Shown: positions 46,969-59,099 of the stretch, piece by piece
Numbering within the stretch: position 1 is the first letter of the stretch
How the letters are laid out: each line of letters begins with the position of its first letter
DNA from: Edaphochlamys debaryana
Lineage: Eukaryota; Chlorophyta; Chlorophyceae; Chlamydomonadales
DNA: 64,000 nucleotides
Direction of reading: 5' to 3'
NCBI GenBank assembly: GCA_016858145.1
Contig: JAEHOE010000146.1
Coordinates: forward strand, 186,001 to 250,000
The notes under the pieces: model-generated
What the model saw: the letters and a program-made list of their open reading frames with translations, nothing else
Told to the model about the DNA's origin: nothing
Databases searched by the model: none
Made by a program: the position numbers and the translations under genes

Positions 46969-49900
46969 TCATCGCAGCAGGGGCTGCAGCACCAGGAAGT
47001 CATCCCCTGGTAGGGCGACGGGTTTCCTGCGGGCAGAGGGGGGCCGCAGAAGGGGGCGGGAGGCGTGTTGGCGGCTGCCTGGGCGTAAGCCGTGGCTCAC
47101 ATGGCCGCCCCTACGGGAGGCCAACTGGGAGCCGGGTTAGGGCGAGCCCCTGCGTGCTGTGCTCTCGAGGCAGCGCCTGCCTATGGTGTACCATATACGC
47201 CTGGCTGTGCAGCCGCGCAAGGGGGATGGACAGCAGTGATGCCCTGCGTGGCACCCAGTCCGCTACGCAACGCCCGCACTCTGGCCTGGACCCCACGTAC
47301 CCTGCCGCCTTGTCGAGCACGGGCACGAACCACGCGTGCCGTGCGCCGCCCCGCGCCTCCACCTGCGGGTTGCGGGGGCAGGCGCATGAGTGTCACGGGG
47401 CAGCACCCAGGTCAGGAAGGCTGGGCACGTATGTCGTGGCCTTTGCAGTCTCAACCCACAGGCCGGACGGAACGCTCACGGGCAGCACTTCACCACGGGC
47501 AGCACTCAACCACAACGCTTGACAATTCTTGCGCTGGAGCGAGGCAGATCCCGGGTGCCGAGAGCCCCCAGCCACCACATGCCCTGGCCCCGCCTCACCT
47601 GGAAGAAGACGCCCTTGTCCCCTTTGGAGCCGCGGCCCGCCGGCCAGCCCTTCCGGTTCCACACCTGTCCAGGCCGGTTGAAAGGGCATCTGCACAAGCC
47701 CACGCGCATAACACAGATGCCGCGACACGCGAGCCGAGCAGCATTGCCAATCCCCCAAGGGCCCCCAGCTCAGCCGCTCCGCGCCCTGCTCCAGCCCGTG
47801 TTCGCGTGTAAAGCTTCGGCCTTGTAACCGCTGCCGTACGTACTGCCGTACCTGCGGGTAGCCCACGTGCGCCTTGGGGACCACGGCGATGGCCACGGTC
47901 GCGTCGAGCCGCTCTGCCGTACCCCGCATGCTGTTGACGAAGTCGCCGTACAGCTCGGGCGAGGCGAATGCGTGCTCTGCCTGGATGTGCGTCTCCTTCT
48001 CCTCGTGCGACTCGGCCGAGGGTCCTGTGCCAGTACGGGGCGCAAGGGGCAGTGAGGGGCAGGCGCTCTGCACGAGAACCGGAGAGGGTCGCCTGCAACG
48101 GCCGGGGTGGGCTGCCAACTCCGACTTCTGCAGCCAGAGAAGGGTGCGCGAAGAACGCCTTGCTGTACAAACCGTCGTCCCATTTTGGTTCCAGCCTTGC
48201 ACCTGATGGCATAAGAGCAGCGCCCGCCTGTGCCCTGGCCCCAGGAGACTGCCGTGGTGTCAGAGCCCCGAAACCAGGCCCCACACCGCTCCAGCTGGCC
48301 CGCCCGCCTTACCGGGCATGAAGTGCAGCCCCGGCGGGAACTCATCCCCCTTCTCCGCCACCAGCTCCAGAGCCTGCGCCGCCACCTCCTTGGCCAGGGC
48401 CGCAGCCGCAGGCCCCGCGGCGGAGGCCAGGGACGCCTCTAGCGTCTCCTGCGGGCGACACAGGCGGGGGAGATGTGCAGCAGCGGACAAGGTTATCGCG
48501 TAGCGACGAGGACATGCATAACACTCTATCGTCGTCTACCACTGTTGCACTCAGCACACCTCCGCTACCCCTTCTCGCAACTGCCTTGCCAGCCTCCCAA
48601 ACCGCATTCCTGCTCAGCTCCTCGCCCTCTCTGCGCCCCCTGCAGCCCCACGCTGCAGCCCCACGAGCACTGGACAACCCCGCCGCACCTCCTTCTGCTG
48701 CGCCTTGCTCTTGGTCAGCTTGGACAGCGAGCGGACCTTGTGCGCCAGCTCCTTGTTGGCCTCGCCGCCGGGCAGCTTGGAGGCGTGCTGGTACACGTCC
48801 AGGGCCTGGGGGAAAGCATGGGAGGGGAAGCGGTCGTGCGATGGGGTGGCAACGGGAACGTGGAGCAAGTGCGAGGGGTCGAGCGGTACAGGCCGGGCAT
48901 GCGGTGCAGCAGGGAAGGCACAAGGGAGGCAGGCCCGTGCAGTCCCAGGGCCTGGGCGAGGGAAGCGGGCGGTGCAGCCGGAGAGATTTAGACTGGACGC
49001 ATAGTGGCACGGACACGAGTGGCACAGGTGCAAAGGTGGTCACAGCTTGGGAGTTGGGGGCCCATTGCTGCTGCTGAATCCCCTGCTCCGCCGCTCACCT
49101 CAGCGAACTTCTCCGTCGCCTCCAGCACTGCCCCCTTCCGGAAGAAGCCCTTCTCCCAGTCGGGCTTGAGCGTGATGCACGTCTCCGCGTCCTCCAGAGC
49201 CTTGGTCACCTGGAGGGGCGGGGCTGAGGGTCAGAACGGCAGGGAAAGGGGGCACAGGATACCCGCCTCTCCGTTGGCGGTGGAAGCAGGTGCCCGTACG
49301 CGCAAGGCGCCAAGGGACAGGTGGCGCCGTCAGTCCCCTGCCCGAGCTGCACCACTCCACTTGAACCCCGCGCGGACCTTGTTCAGCTTGAGGAGGGCCG
49401 CAGAGCGGTTGCTGGGGACAGCGAGGGGCGGAGGGCGGAGAAGCAAAGTCAGGCGGAAGAAAGGGCCGTCACGTAGGCCACAAGCCCACGCTCAAGCGTC
49501 ACTGCACCTCTTAGTCAGCACCCATGCGCTGGCGTGGGGGCTTGACCTACAACCCACGCCTCGACGGGGCTCCAGGGGCCTGTCGCGGCGGCGCACCTGT
49601 AGAGCACCGCGTTCTTGGGGTCCTCCTTTATGGCCTGCGTGTACAGCGCCGCGGCCTTTAGGTAGTTCTCCTTCTTGAACTCCTCATTGCCCTGCAGGGA
49701 AGCGGGCAGTGGCGGGTGGGGTGGTCGTGGAGGCGAAGGATTCGGGGCGGCGGATGTGGTCCCCAGCGAGTGGCGGGGGAGCGAGTGGGCCCCGCAGGCG
49801 GTATTTCAGGCAAGAGGCTGGACCGCATATCGCCAGCCGGCCGAATCAGCATTAGGAAGGCCACGGCCCTCGCAGCGGAAGGGGGCTCGTCGCAGGCCCT

Positions 49901-50483
49901 ACGCTTGGCCGGTGCCCAGGGAGCTCATACATGCAACGGTATTGGGGCAGTCCTCCGGTCCAGAAAGAGTGGGGCGGCTGTTGCCCGACCCGGCTGGACG
50001 GGGTGAGCACACTGACCTTCTGCAACTTTATGCCCCCAATCCCAGCCCCACCCCTGCATATCTATGACCTTCACCCCTGGACTTCTCCGCATCCACTGCC
50101 GCTGCTCTTCGTCGCCCGTGCTTGCGAGGTACGTAGACTTGGGGGGAAAGCCCCATCAATTCCGAGTCGAGTACCCGAGTTTCTCAGTCCCTCAGTCGCT
50201 CAAACCACAGCCCCCGAGCTCCTTAGTCCCCAAGATCCTGAGCTCCTAAGTCCCCGGAGCCGACTGAGCTCTTCAGTTCCCGGCCGAAGGCACCGGGAGA
50301 GGGCCGTGGGAGAGGGTCCCACCAGCAGCGCAGCCCACACCCGAAGGCGGGAGCGAAGGCGGGAGGGGTCTGCCATCCCAGTACCCCCCAGGTCACTGAC
50401 ATACAGCCCTTGCCCCCATCCGTGAGCCACAACAGCGTGGCCCTCAGTGCTCGCACCTGGTCCTTGAAGGATGCAGCTGCCAT
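46969..50483 (-). CDS. TPR co-chaperone-like protein with Hsp70/Hsp90 carboxylate clamp
   Basis: Ten exons in transcript order: 50483-50457, 49691-49597, 49411-49378, 49209-49099, 48805-48689, 48448-48313, 48024-47852, 47664-47599, 47362-47301, 47026-46969; 292 aa. Residues ~6-105 form three TPR repeats very like the TPR1 domain of Hop/Sti1 (GNEEFKKENYLKAAALYTQA, YSNRSAALLKL, WEKGFFRKGAVLEA). The five clamp residues that grip the C-terminal EEVD of Hsp70/Hsp90 are all present: Lys7, Asn11, Asn42, Lys72, Arg76. After a helical linker comes a ~140-residue domain that I do not recognise (LYGDFVNSMRGTAERLDA, VAIAVVPKAHVGYPQ, VWNRKGWP, GVFFQVEARGG, HAWFVPVLDKAAG), ending DDFLVLQPLLR. Probably a cytosolic co-chaperone or a chaperone-docked adaptor; the C-terminal function is unknown. 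The start codon lies 372 bases from that of the divergent mTERF gene. Confidence 0.9.
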
Positions 50484-50855
50484 GGCGATCCCGCGCCCCG
50501 GCGCCCGCGTGGATAGTGAACGTGCCCTGGAAGTCGCTAGCTAGAGGTTAAAGCTGTGATAATGCTATGCACACAGGCTCGGGACTTGGTCTCCAGCACG
50601 CCGAGTGCCGAACTTTTTCGCCAAGGGGTGTTCACCCGCCAATATGAACAATTGTGGTAGTGAAGCTGTGCAAACGCATACCGCAACTGCAGAGAGCTCT
50701 TGAGCTTGCATTAGTCGACCTCCGACCGCATGAAGGTCCGGAAGGTCGACTCAGCAGAGAACCTCCTGTTCCACTTGCAAGCTACATAGCGAACGTCTCT
50801 GCGAGCAATGCACCGTCAAGACCAGCGTCGCGGAACTTGAGCGCACGCGAAGGCC
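50484..50855. promoter_or_regulatory. Head-to-head intergenic region, TPR and mTERF genes
   Basis: 372 bases between divergent start codons, so both promoters must lie here or overlap the 5' UTRs. I see no clear TATA box. Confidence 0.45.
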
Positions 50856-53000
50856 ATGTTGGCGGCCCGTCGCGTTGCTGCCGGCCATGTGGAGCTGGAG
50901 ACTCCACCAGCGGGTAGGCAGGTGGCAGGGGGCCCTTGTCTGGCGCGGTTGCTTCATCTGTCGTCGGCCGCCGAAAGTCCAAGTCCAAACCCTGCGGTCA
51001 TGCCTCGCGCGCAGGCCCCGCCTGGCGAGCTCCCCCGCCACTACCTCCCAAGCTGGATGCCCATCGTGTCGTGGAGCGGCGTTCCACAGAGCTGAAGCGG
51101 CTGAACCGGCAGTTCGCGGGCGTGGTTGTGGCGCGACCCTCCCGCTTCGCGGACGAGGGCGTCCGGCCGTGGCTGAACGAGGGTGAGACCCGCACCCCCC
51201 AGCTCCCCCTCTCACAACACTGCTGGTGAAGGTGCTAAGCGTGCAGCTCAACGCGCTGTGGGGGCACGCTAGGCAGCTTGGCAGACGCCATACGGACCCT
51301 GACAGTTCCTGGGGTCGCGTCAGCGCACTCTGCCCACACAACACACACCGCCTCCGCTCCTGCTGCCGCCCCCCGCAGGCTACGTTCCCGCCAGTCAGCG
51401 CTGGAGCCCCCAGCTGGAGGCCGACGTCATGGCGGTGTGCTCCGAGGCGGGCCTCACGCGCGCCACCTCGGCAGCCGTGGCCGCCACCGCCGCCCGCGGC
51501 TCCATATCCCAAAACCCCGGCGTGCTGCTCTCCCGCCTGGTCGGATTCCTGGACGCTCTGACGCCCGTGCTGGGCCGCAGGGGCGTGCTGGCCGTGCTAC
51601 GCGCTGCGCCCACGCTGCTGCGCCACTCGCCGCAAAACCTGCGCACGAACGCCGAAATGCTGGGCGGGCTGCTTCCCGAGCGGTCTCTGCTGCCCTCCAT
51701 TGCGGCGCGCGCGCCCATGTTGCTAGGCCTCTCAGCCATGACGCTGTGGGGAAACTTCGAGGCGCTGCGGGCCCTGCTGGGCCTCGAGCCCGAGGCCGCG
51801 CTGCGCCTCATCGTGCGCGCTCCCCGGCTGCTGGCCAACACGTCCGGGGCGCTGCAGGGGCGGCTGGCCGAGCTGGCGGAGCTAGCGGGCGGCGTGCCGC
51901 TGGCGACTGTGGCGGCGGTGGTGGCCCGGCAGCCCACGCTGCTTGGGTACTTCCCCAGCACGCTGGAGGGCAACCTCCGCAACATCGCATCGGTGCTCGG
52001 AGTGCCGTACAACCGGGTGCAGAAGCTGGTGCTGAAGCAGCCGGGCGTGGTGATGCTGTCGCGCACCACGCTGGCGGCGCGGCTGGCGGCGCTGCGGGAG
52101 TGTACGGCACTGTACGACGAGGCCGAGCTGGCGTCGGTGGTGCTGCGGCAGCCGGGGCTGCTGGGCCTGAGCCCCGCCATGGTCGCTTCCAAGGTGCCCA
52201 TCGTGGCGCGCGTGCTGCGCCTGGAGGCCAGCCCCGACGCGCTGCGGTGCGTGCTGCGCGGCGCGCCGCAGCTGCTGGCGCTGGCGGCGGACACGCTGGA
52301 GGGCAAGGCGGCTGCGCTGCGGGCGGCCGTTGGCCCCAGCGCGGAGCTCTCTGCGCAGCTGGACCGCACGGCACCGCTGACGGTGGCGTCATGGCTGTGC
52401 TCCAGCGCGGGCCGGTACGAGGCTGTACGAGCGGCGGCGCTGGCGGCGGCGGCGGTGGCGCAGGAGGCCGGACGCGGGGCGGGGAGTGGAGCGGCGGCGG
52501 CAGGGCGAGGCGTTGAGGCCGCGGAGGCCGCCGAGGCCACGGAAGGGACAGGAGCTACAGCGTCGGACGTGGAGCCGGGGGGGAGCGGGGGGGAGCGCAG
52601 CGCGGCGGTGGAAGCAGGGGCAGGAGCGGAGGGGCTAGCGGCCCAGCGCCCTCGGAGGGGCAGGCCGTCGATGCGGAGCGCTAGCCTGGGCGTGGAAGCG
52701 GGACCCGGTCCGGGCAGTGGCGGCAGGCAGCTGTCCCTGCATGCTCTGATGCGGGGCGTGAAATGGGAGGCAACGCAGCCCGCTTGCGCCGCCACGGACC
52801 CTGCGGCGGCGGAAGTCGGCAAACCGGCGAGGAAGGCGTCGAGGCCAGAAGCTCTGGCTGCCAACCAGGCGGAGCCCAAGCGGCCCTGGGGCAGGCCCCG
52901 GAAAGGTGCGGGCGTCCTGCCTGTTGCTGAGGCGGGGCCCAAGCGGCCCAGGGGCAGGCCGCGCAAGATCGGGGCAAGCCCGCAGGCCACCACCGCATGA
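50856..53000 (+). CDS. mTERF-family organelle nucleic-acid-binding protein with C-terminal AT-hooks
   Basis: Three exons: 50856-50913, 51015-51182, 51379-53000; 615 aa. The N-terminus MLAARRVAAGHVE fits an organelle transit peptide. Residues ~95-420 are a series of helical mTERF repeats of ~35 residues with the family's proline-containing turn (LRAAPTLLRHSPQNL, VRAPRLLANT, VARQPTLLGYFPSTL, LKQPGVVMLS, LRQPGLLGLSPAMV, LRGAPQLLALA). mTERF proteins bind organelle DNA or RNA in algae and plants and act in transcription termination, splicing or ribosome assembly. The C-terminal ~190 residues are low complexity and contain two clear AT-hook cores, WGRPRK near 579 and RGRPRK near 601, each preceded by PKRP, plus a weaker RRGRPSM near 499. 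AT-hooks bind the minor groove of A/T-rich DNA and are unusual in this family. The two short 5' exons keep frame but are less certain than exon 3. Confidence 0.87.
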
Positions 53001-55854
53001 AGCGCCATGCAGAACTCAACCCAGGACTCAATCAACATGGAATGACTAGGAACCTGATGTGGCAGAGACGTGCTGGAGGGTGTGCAGTAGTCATGAGGGG
53101 CCCTGAGGTAGCTGGCTTGTGGCAATAGTGGAGATTTGCTGGAGGAGCGCTCCTCAGTCCGGTATTGCGGGCTTGAGGCGTGTAGTCTTGCAGCCAGGCG
53201 CTGACTGCTGCATGCATACCAGCGGAAATATTGTTCTGCAGAAGGCCGGAAGCACAAGTTGCCAAACTGCTATGGGTGCGGGGTCGGGGCTCACGGGCAA
53301 TGTGCAACTGTATATTACATTGCGGCAGCGCTCAGAGCTGGGAAGCCAGATCTTCAAACAGGCTGGATGTAGTAAGGGACAATTTAACCAGGCCCGAATC
53401 CTCTTCTCGCCTTCCGCTCCTCCACCTGCCGCATCACCCACCACCCACCGGGAACCAAACGCCTCTCCTACTTTGGGCGAGGCCCGTGAACCCACGCAGC
53501 ATTCCTGCGCAGTGCATGTATAAAGCCTACAGTTCGGTTGCAGACAACTACTCCCTGCGGAGCCTCAGTGAGGCAGCCAATCTTTACGAGCAACACTATG
53601 TGCAACAGCTATGCAGTTGTATTAAGCGCTACGCAACACGTGCGGGGCAAACGGCCATACCGATCTATAGTAACGGCAATTGCCGAGCAAAGTAGGAGTC
53701 ACCAAGTAAGTCATACGAACGGAGCAGCAACGGAATGGCGTAAGCCAGGGGTGGAGTCCTGGCACAATCCAACGGGAACAGCACAGCCGCATGTGCGGCC
53801 GGGAACTAGTAAGCCCCTATCGGGCACAGCTATGCCCAACCGTTGGTGACGTGCGGAGATGGGCAGCAGCAACGGCGCGCCCACCCAACTCCACGCTAGC
53901 CTAACCCGACGCAACACCGAAGGAAACGTTGTGATGAAAGGAATGGAGCGGCGCAACTCAACCAGCAACGGAAACCCGGGCACATGCGGCATTACCAAAG
54001 CTCGTGCATGCGCAACCCAGACGAGGCACCAGACCCGCAACCCGCAACCCGAGCCAGCCGTACGCAGGCGGCAAAAGGATAAAGAGTCCCCCAACAAGCC
54101 CCTGCGCCAGGTCATGCAAGGTCCCGCACCGTGAAGGTGGGCCCTTAAAATGAACAGCGCGCCCAACCAACACCCTCCTTGCCACCTCCCCCTTCTCGCA
54201 CATTATTTTATAAACAGCAGTAGAGTTCGGGTGTCAGCCGCCGCTGCGGACAACCGCGCCCTTATTGGCGGGCCGCAGTCACGCTGGCGGCGCCGCCCCT
54301 TCCCATAGCGCCAATTTAGCGTTGGGGTTTGCAAGCTAGTGTACATGAAGAGCCACTTTCGCCTCCAAGCCGTGAAACGCACTCGTGCCAGCTCCACCTG
54401 GCCAGATGACCACTCACACTTGGGCGGGGTGCCCCGCTCCGACAAAGACGTGGGCTCAGCAACCCGTCACTCGCACTGAACCCCACATTAGCGGTCCACG
54501 TTTAACTTGAACTACTCTTGATTCCCCCAGACAGCAGGCCTTTTTCACGGCCCACGGTTCGTAAGTAGTCAGCTTTCGCAACTTCCGGCACGGAGAGTCA
54601 CAAAGTCACGGCCCCTCCCGCGCCAAAACGGAACAAAACACCCCCGCTCGCTCGAACGCACGGCATTCCACCGTACCCAAGGGGGATGACGCAAAAGACC
54701 ACGGCGAGGTGGCTTTGGACACCGGGGCCTGCGCAAGCCCCGTGCCCACCCGCTTCTTACCCCTGCTCTCTCCCTCTCAGTGCATTGCGATTCCTATAGG
54801 ATACCGAGCTTGCGCATTGGATGAAGAAGCGGTTCGTGCCCTCGACGCCTTTGACTAGCCCCGGACCGCAGGTGCGAAGGGGCAAAGTAATACTGAGCCC
54901 ACGTCAACGTCAATGGATACGCCGCGGATACGCACTGCTATTAGCGAACTACGAAAGCTAATGTGCAGGTGCCGCAGTGGTTGGGTGTAATCCCCACACG
55001 CACTTGCCCACCCATACCCACACCCATCAAGTGCTTCCTATCACTAATCAAGGCAAGCACCACGCGTCTCAAAGGCGACCGGAGCATTTGTTGGCTTCGC
55101 GGCCGGCAATCTTAACTGCCCCCTACAAGTTTGCACGTACAGACACCCACAACAACCCCGCAAAGTCCCCAAGTTGCACTACTACGCCCCTACAAACATG
55201 GACCATCGTAGGTGTTACCACTACTACGGCCGGCGAACAACACGTACGTGCATTGTGGGGGCTCAGCTCCGGGCCCTTTAGCACTTCCGTGTCTGTCGGA
55301 TCCAGGATCAAGAGCCCTCTTCGTGTCCGTCATCAGGTCGTGGGGCCAACACGCGCATACCACTACACGCTCGCATGCATTGAATATTAAGACGTTCTCG
55401 AAGTATGCGATAAGCACGATAAATGGTTGTTCCTGTCAAACTTTATGGCATGAATGCAGAAAGCCCCGCGTCACCCCCGCACATGATTTGCAGCTACCAT
55501 GTTGCCTCCAAGCCTGCGCAGGCCCGCCTGTTGCAGCGGCAATGAGACCTCACAACTTGTGGCCCCTGACCCCATGAGACTGAACAACGACTGTTACCCC
55601 AATAGATGAAACAAATGGCTGCTGCTGCGGCGCGAGATGCGTGGAAGCCTGCCCCACAAGTTGCCGACTAGCCACGCCAATGATGCTGAGGCCTCGTTCC
55701 CTAACCCCTGAGCAACTAAGCAGTAGTCCGCGGGACAGCTAGCCCGCCTCGCCAAGCTCAGCTCCCAGCCTACTAGCCCTCACGCCCCTCAGCCCCAGAA
55801 GCAGGGCAGACGAGGTGCTAGGTTAAACGTGCTCACACCTGTGAGGAACGGCGC
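53001..55854. other. Gene-poor spacer between convergent mTERF and gene at 55.9 kb
   Basis: About 2.85 kb. It should contain the mTERF 3' UTR and the 3' UTR of the minus-strand gene to the right. The longest open frame (minus strand, 53711-54166) starts with TTG and shows no domain. I see no RNA gene or mobile element. Confidence 0.45.
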
Positions 55855-58541
55855 TTACCAGACGCCAGCAGCATAGCCCGCCAGTCCAGTCAGACTCGCG
55901 CCGCGGCCCTCGCTGCCCCAGCCGTTGAGGAGCGCGACCAGGGCGGAGTTCTCGGCTGCGTAGTCGGTGACGGCGCGCTGAGGCGGAGCCGGCACCTGCG
56001 CCTGCACCTGGGCCGCCACCTGCGCCTGCGCCTGCGCGGCGGCGGCCTGCGCCTGCGCCGCCGCCTGTGCCGCGGCGTAGGCTGCGGCCTGTGCCGCCGC
56101 CGCCTGCGCCTGCAGCGCCTCGGCCACCAGCAGGGGGTGCAGCGGGCCGCGGCCGCAGGCGGAGAGCGACGAGGCGGCGCGCGACGGCGGCGCGCTGGGC
56201 GTGTAGAGCAGCGGGTTGGCTGGCGCGGGCTCGGGCTGCAGGAAGCACGCGGGCGTGGGCACCACGGTGGCGGGCTCGGATTGCGAGTTCCATGGGCCGT
56301 CCAGGAGTGCTGCGGGGCAAAACGGGAAACAAAACGCAGCGTCAGACCTGAGACGTGTGCGTGGCGGTGATGCATGAATGTCATGTGCTACCCCACGTTG
56401 CTTGCTACCCGTAGACCGCCAGTTCTGCTACCGCCTGGTATAGTACGGGCGCACTTACCCTCGTACAGGTCCTCGAGGCTCTCGTCGTGAGTCGGCGCCG
56501 CCCCGGCTCCGTGGCTGGAAGCGCCGGGGCCCGGCATGGCAGGCGCCGCCGGCAGGCAGCTGGCCAGGTGGCTGACGGAGGGCGAGTGGGTCATGCCGCT
56601 GCCGCCACTGACGGCGCCGCTGCCGCCACTGGAGGCGGCGGAGGCGGCGCCGCCGCCGGTGCCGAAGCGGAGGGTCTCGTTGAAGACCACGGCGTCCATG
56701 GTCGGCGGCATCAGGACGTAGTCGCCGCCGTCGGCGGCGGCCGCCGCCCAGCCCGCGGCGGCGGCCGCAGAGGCAGCGGCAACGCCGGCGGCGGCGGAGC
56801 TGTCGGGCCATGAGCCCAGCCGTGCGAGCTTGGGTGCCGGGGAAGGCGCCGCCGGCGCGGCAGCTAGCCAGGCCGAGGTGACGACCACGCCGCCGTCGGC
56901 CTCCGGCGCAACCGCAGCGGCGCTGCGCTTGCCCAGGAGCGAGGGCATGCGGGGCAGGTGGCCCGCGGCCCGCGCCTCCAGGCCCTGGGCCCAGCCTGGC
57001 GCTGAGGGTGCGAAGGGCGACGAGCGAGCGCTGTTGGCGGCCTTAGGGGTAGACGAGGCGGAGCGGGGCGGCGAGGAGGGCTGCGGCGAGGCTGGCGCCG
57101 AGGGCGCCAGGGGTGTGAAGCGCGCGGCCTCGCGCAGCGGCGAGGAGGGCAGGCGCTCGACCCCAGCCAGCGCCAGGCGCGGCAGCGGGGGCGGCAGGCT
57201 GACCTCGGCCTCGGTCTCGGGCTCGGTCTTGATGGCGGAGATCAGGCCGGTGGAGGCCGCGTAGGGCGAGGCGGAGCGCACGGCGGCCGGCGTGGCGGGG
57301 GGGATGCGTGCGAAGTGCAGCGTGGCGAGGGGCAGCCAGACGTAGGCGGCGGAGCGCTTGGGCTCATCGTGGAACCTGGAGGTGTGCGGCAAGGGGTTCC
57401 GTAAGGTCTTCATGACTGTACGGCGATAGCAATGGGCAAGGGACAGGTGGGACGCGCGGGGAAGGGTGACGGGGAAGGGAGGCGGAGGCGGAAAGCGGTC
57501 TGGGAGCTCAGAATGGGTACCTAGGGCTCTAGAACTGGGGCTCTAGAACTGCCCTGATGTGAAACAGCAAAGACTGAGGTTCGTGTCCATTCGTGCATAG
57601 GTACCGCGTCTTGGTGGGCGGTCAGTGCCCATTATATGCGCACGTAACCCCGAGGATAACCGTCACAGTAGGGCTTCCTAGGGTAGGATAACCGTGCGGT
57701 AGCACGCCGGCGGAGACTCACTTGACTTCAAAGGCGGCCGTCTCCGCGTTGAAGCTGCGCACCGTCGCTGCCCGCCATGTGCCGTACTCGTGGAAGGCGG
57801 TCTCTGGCGGAGGCTGGAAGCCCTTGAGCAAATGCTTCGCGCAGGGGCCTGCGTCGTCGGACTTGGGCGTATCGTTCGTCCGGCCATTCCAGCTGAAGAC
57901 GTTGAGTTGTCTCCTCAGCAGCGCATCGCCGCCCAGGGCGCTGCTCGCGGAGAGGAGCCATTCGTCGAACGCTCGAGTCTGCATGCGGCATGTCGATGCA
58001 ACAGGTGGTTGGCGCGTGGTGATAGCGCGTGCAAAGGAGGAGGTTGAGACAGGGCTTTTAAGTTGGTGTGGCGTCCGCTGTAACGCGAAAGAAATGCGGC
58101 GCAGTGAGGGAAAACGGGCGACCCAAACGTGCCCAAGAAGGCACCCGCAACGCCCACGTTGTGAGATGTCCTTCTCTTTCCTTATACGGCTCGCCCTAGA
58201 ACGCCTGCTCCCGGAGCGCTTTGACGAGCGCTCGGGTGTTGCGCCCGCGCCCGCGTCCCAGCAGCGCTTACCTCGGCACCTTCGTTGTCGCTTTGGACCA
58301 TTATCTCGCTGGCGTCAAGCGCCCTCAGGGCGACGTGGACGCCGAAGCTGGGGAGAGTGAGGATTCTCCCTCCGCTCGCAAACGAGCGCAGCGGCCGCCG
58401 CCGGCAGCTGTGACACTCGCAGGCCACATAGATGCTACTCAGAGACGCCCCTGTGCAGGAGATCAGGACCGCGCTCTCGCCTTTGGCCCAGAAACGGATT
58501 TCCTTGGCTACAAAGGGCAGGTCCAAGCTTCCTTGCGTCAT
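55855..58541 (-). CDS. Putative nuclear regulator, Cys-rich SAND-like N-terminus and Ala/Gln-rich C-terminus
   Basis: Four exons in transcript order: 58541-58272, 57978-57722, 57375-56459, 56309-55855; 632 aa, frame kept at all three GT-AG introns. Function not recognised. Exon 1 contains SSIYVACECHSCRRRP followed by LPSFGVHVALRAL, loosely like the Cys-rich strand and F-x-x-H-x-x helix of SAND-type DNA-binding domains; this is a weak resemblance only. Residues ~140-205 (YGTWRAATVRSFNAETAAF, then KFHDEPKRSAAYVWLPLATL) have the strand pattern of a Tudor- or Agenet-like chromatin-reader barrel, also an inference. The rest is Ser/Pro/Ala-rich and has a possible sumoylation site in AIKTEPE. The final exon holds a long Ala/Gln repeat (QAQAAAAQ-type) of the kind seen in transcription regulators. 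An alternative start at 57984 would drop exon 1. Confidence 0.62.
55990..56120. repeat. Coding GCCTGC-type repeat (Ala/Gln tract)
   Basis: Imperfect tandem GCCTGCGCC and GCCGCC units, which encode Gln-Ala and poly-Ala runs on the minus strand in the last exon of the putative regulator. Confidence 0.8.
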
Positions 58542-58829
58542 CGTGCCAGTCTCTGCTTCGTGTATGTTGACAAGTCAAAGGTCAAGTCTGTCCATGGTCA
58601 GCACACCACCCCATAGTCTACGACGGGGCCGAGAAGCCCACATGACAGTACCGAACGCCATTTTGCGCCACAGCGTGTCGCTCGCCGCGCTTCCTCGCCC
58701 TTCCGATAGATATTGAGGTCAACCTGCAAAAACAGCAAGAACCTACGGGGTGGCGCCGATGGGCTGCCCAACTGCCCGAACGCTTTGCCGCCACGCCGGC
58801 GCCCTCCGGCGCTTGGCCGCCTGCCCCGT

Positions 58830-58995
58830 CCTGCCTGGGCCTGTGTCGCGACGACCCGACATACTCCGGACGCAACCTGTCATCGGAGCTCTGGTATAGT
58901 ACTGCTCCTTAAGGCTTGTGGAGGTTGACGCTTGGATTGACAGCATTTCACGCCTGCTCAAGACCAGACCGTAGGCTAGATGCTGGTTGCACTGC
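58830..58995. repeat. Diverged repeat pair, copy 1
   Basis: Shares collinear blocks with 59997-60198: CCTGCC...GCCTGTGTCGCGACGACCCGACATAC, then CAACCTGTCATCGGAGCT-like sequence, then AGACCGTAGGCTAGATGCTGGTTGCACT. The blocks match with substitutions and a central insertion in copy 2. Confidence 0.6.
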
Positions 58996-59099
58996 CCCGG
59001 TTGCTGAGGCCCCGCGTGGCCGCGACAGCCGCCCGCAAAAGGTGGAGCCGGATCCGAATCTGCTGCTGTTGTAACCACGCGTTGACGGGGACACGAAAC

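Noticed and set aside
51395..53257. 620-codon open frame on the minus strand
   Set aside because: It is antisense to the mTERF exon. In very G+C-rich codon usage the opposite strand often stays open. It has no domain and the plus strand has clear mTERF repeats.
53711..54166. 151-codon minus-strand frame
   Set aside because: Begins with TTG and shows no domain; sequence around it is ordinary spacer.
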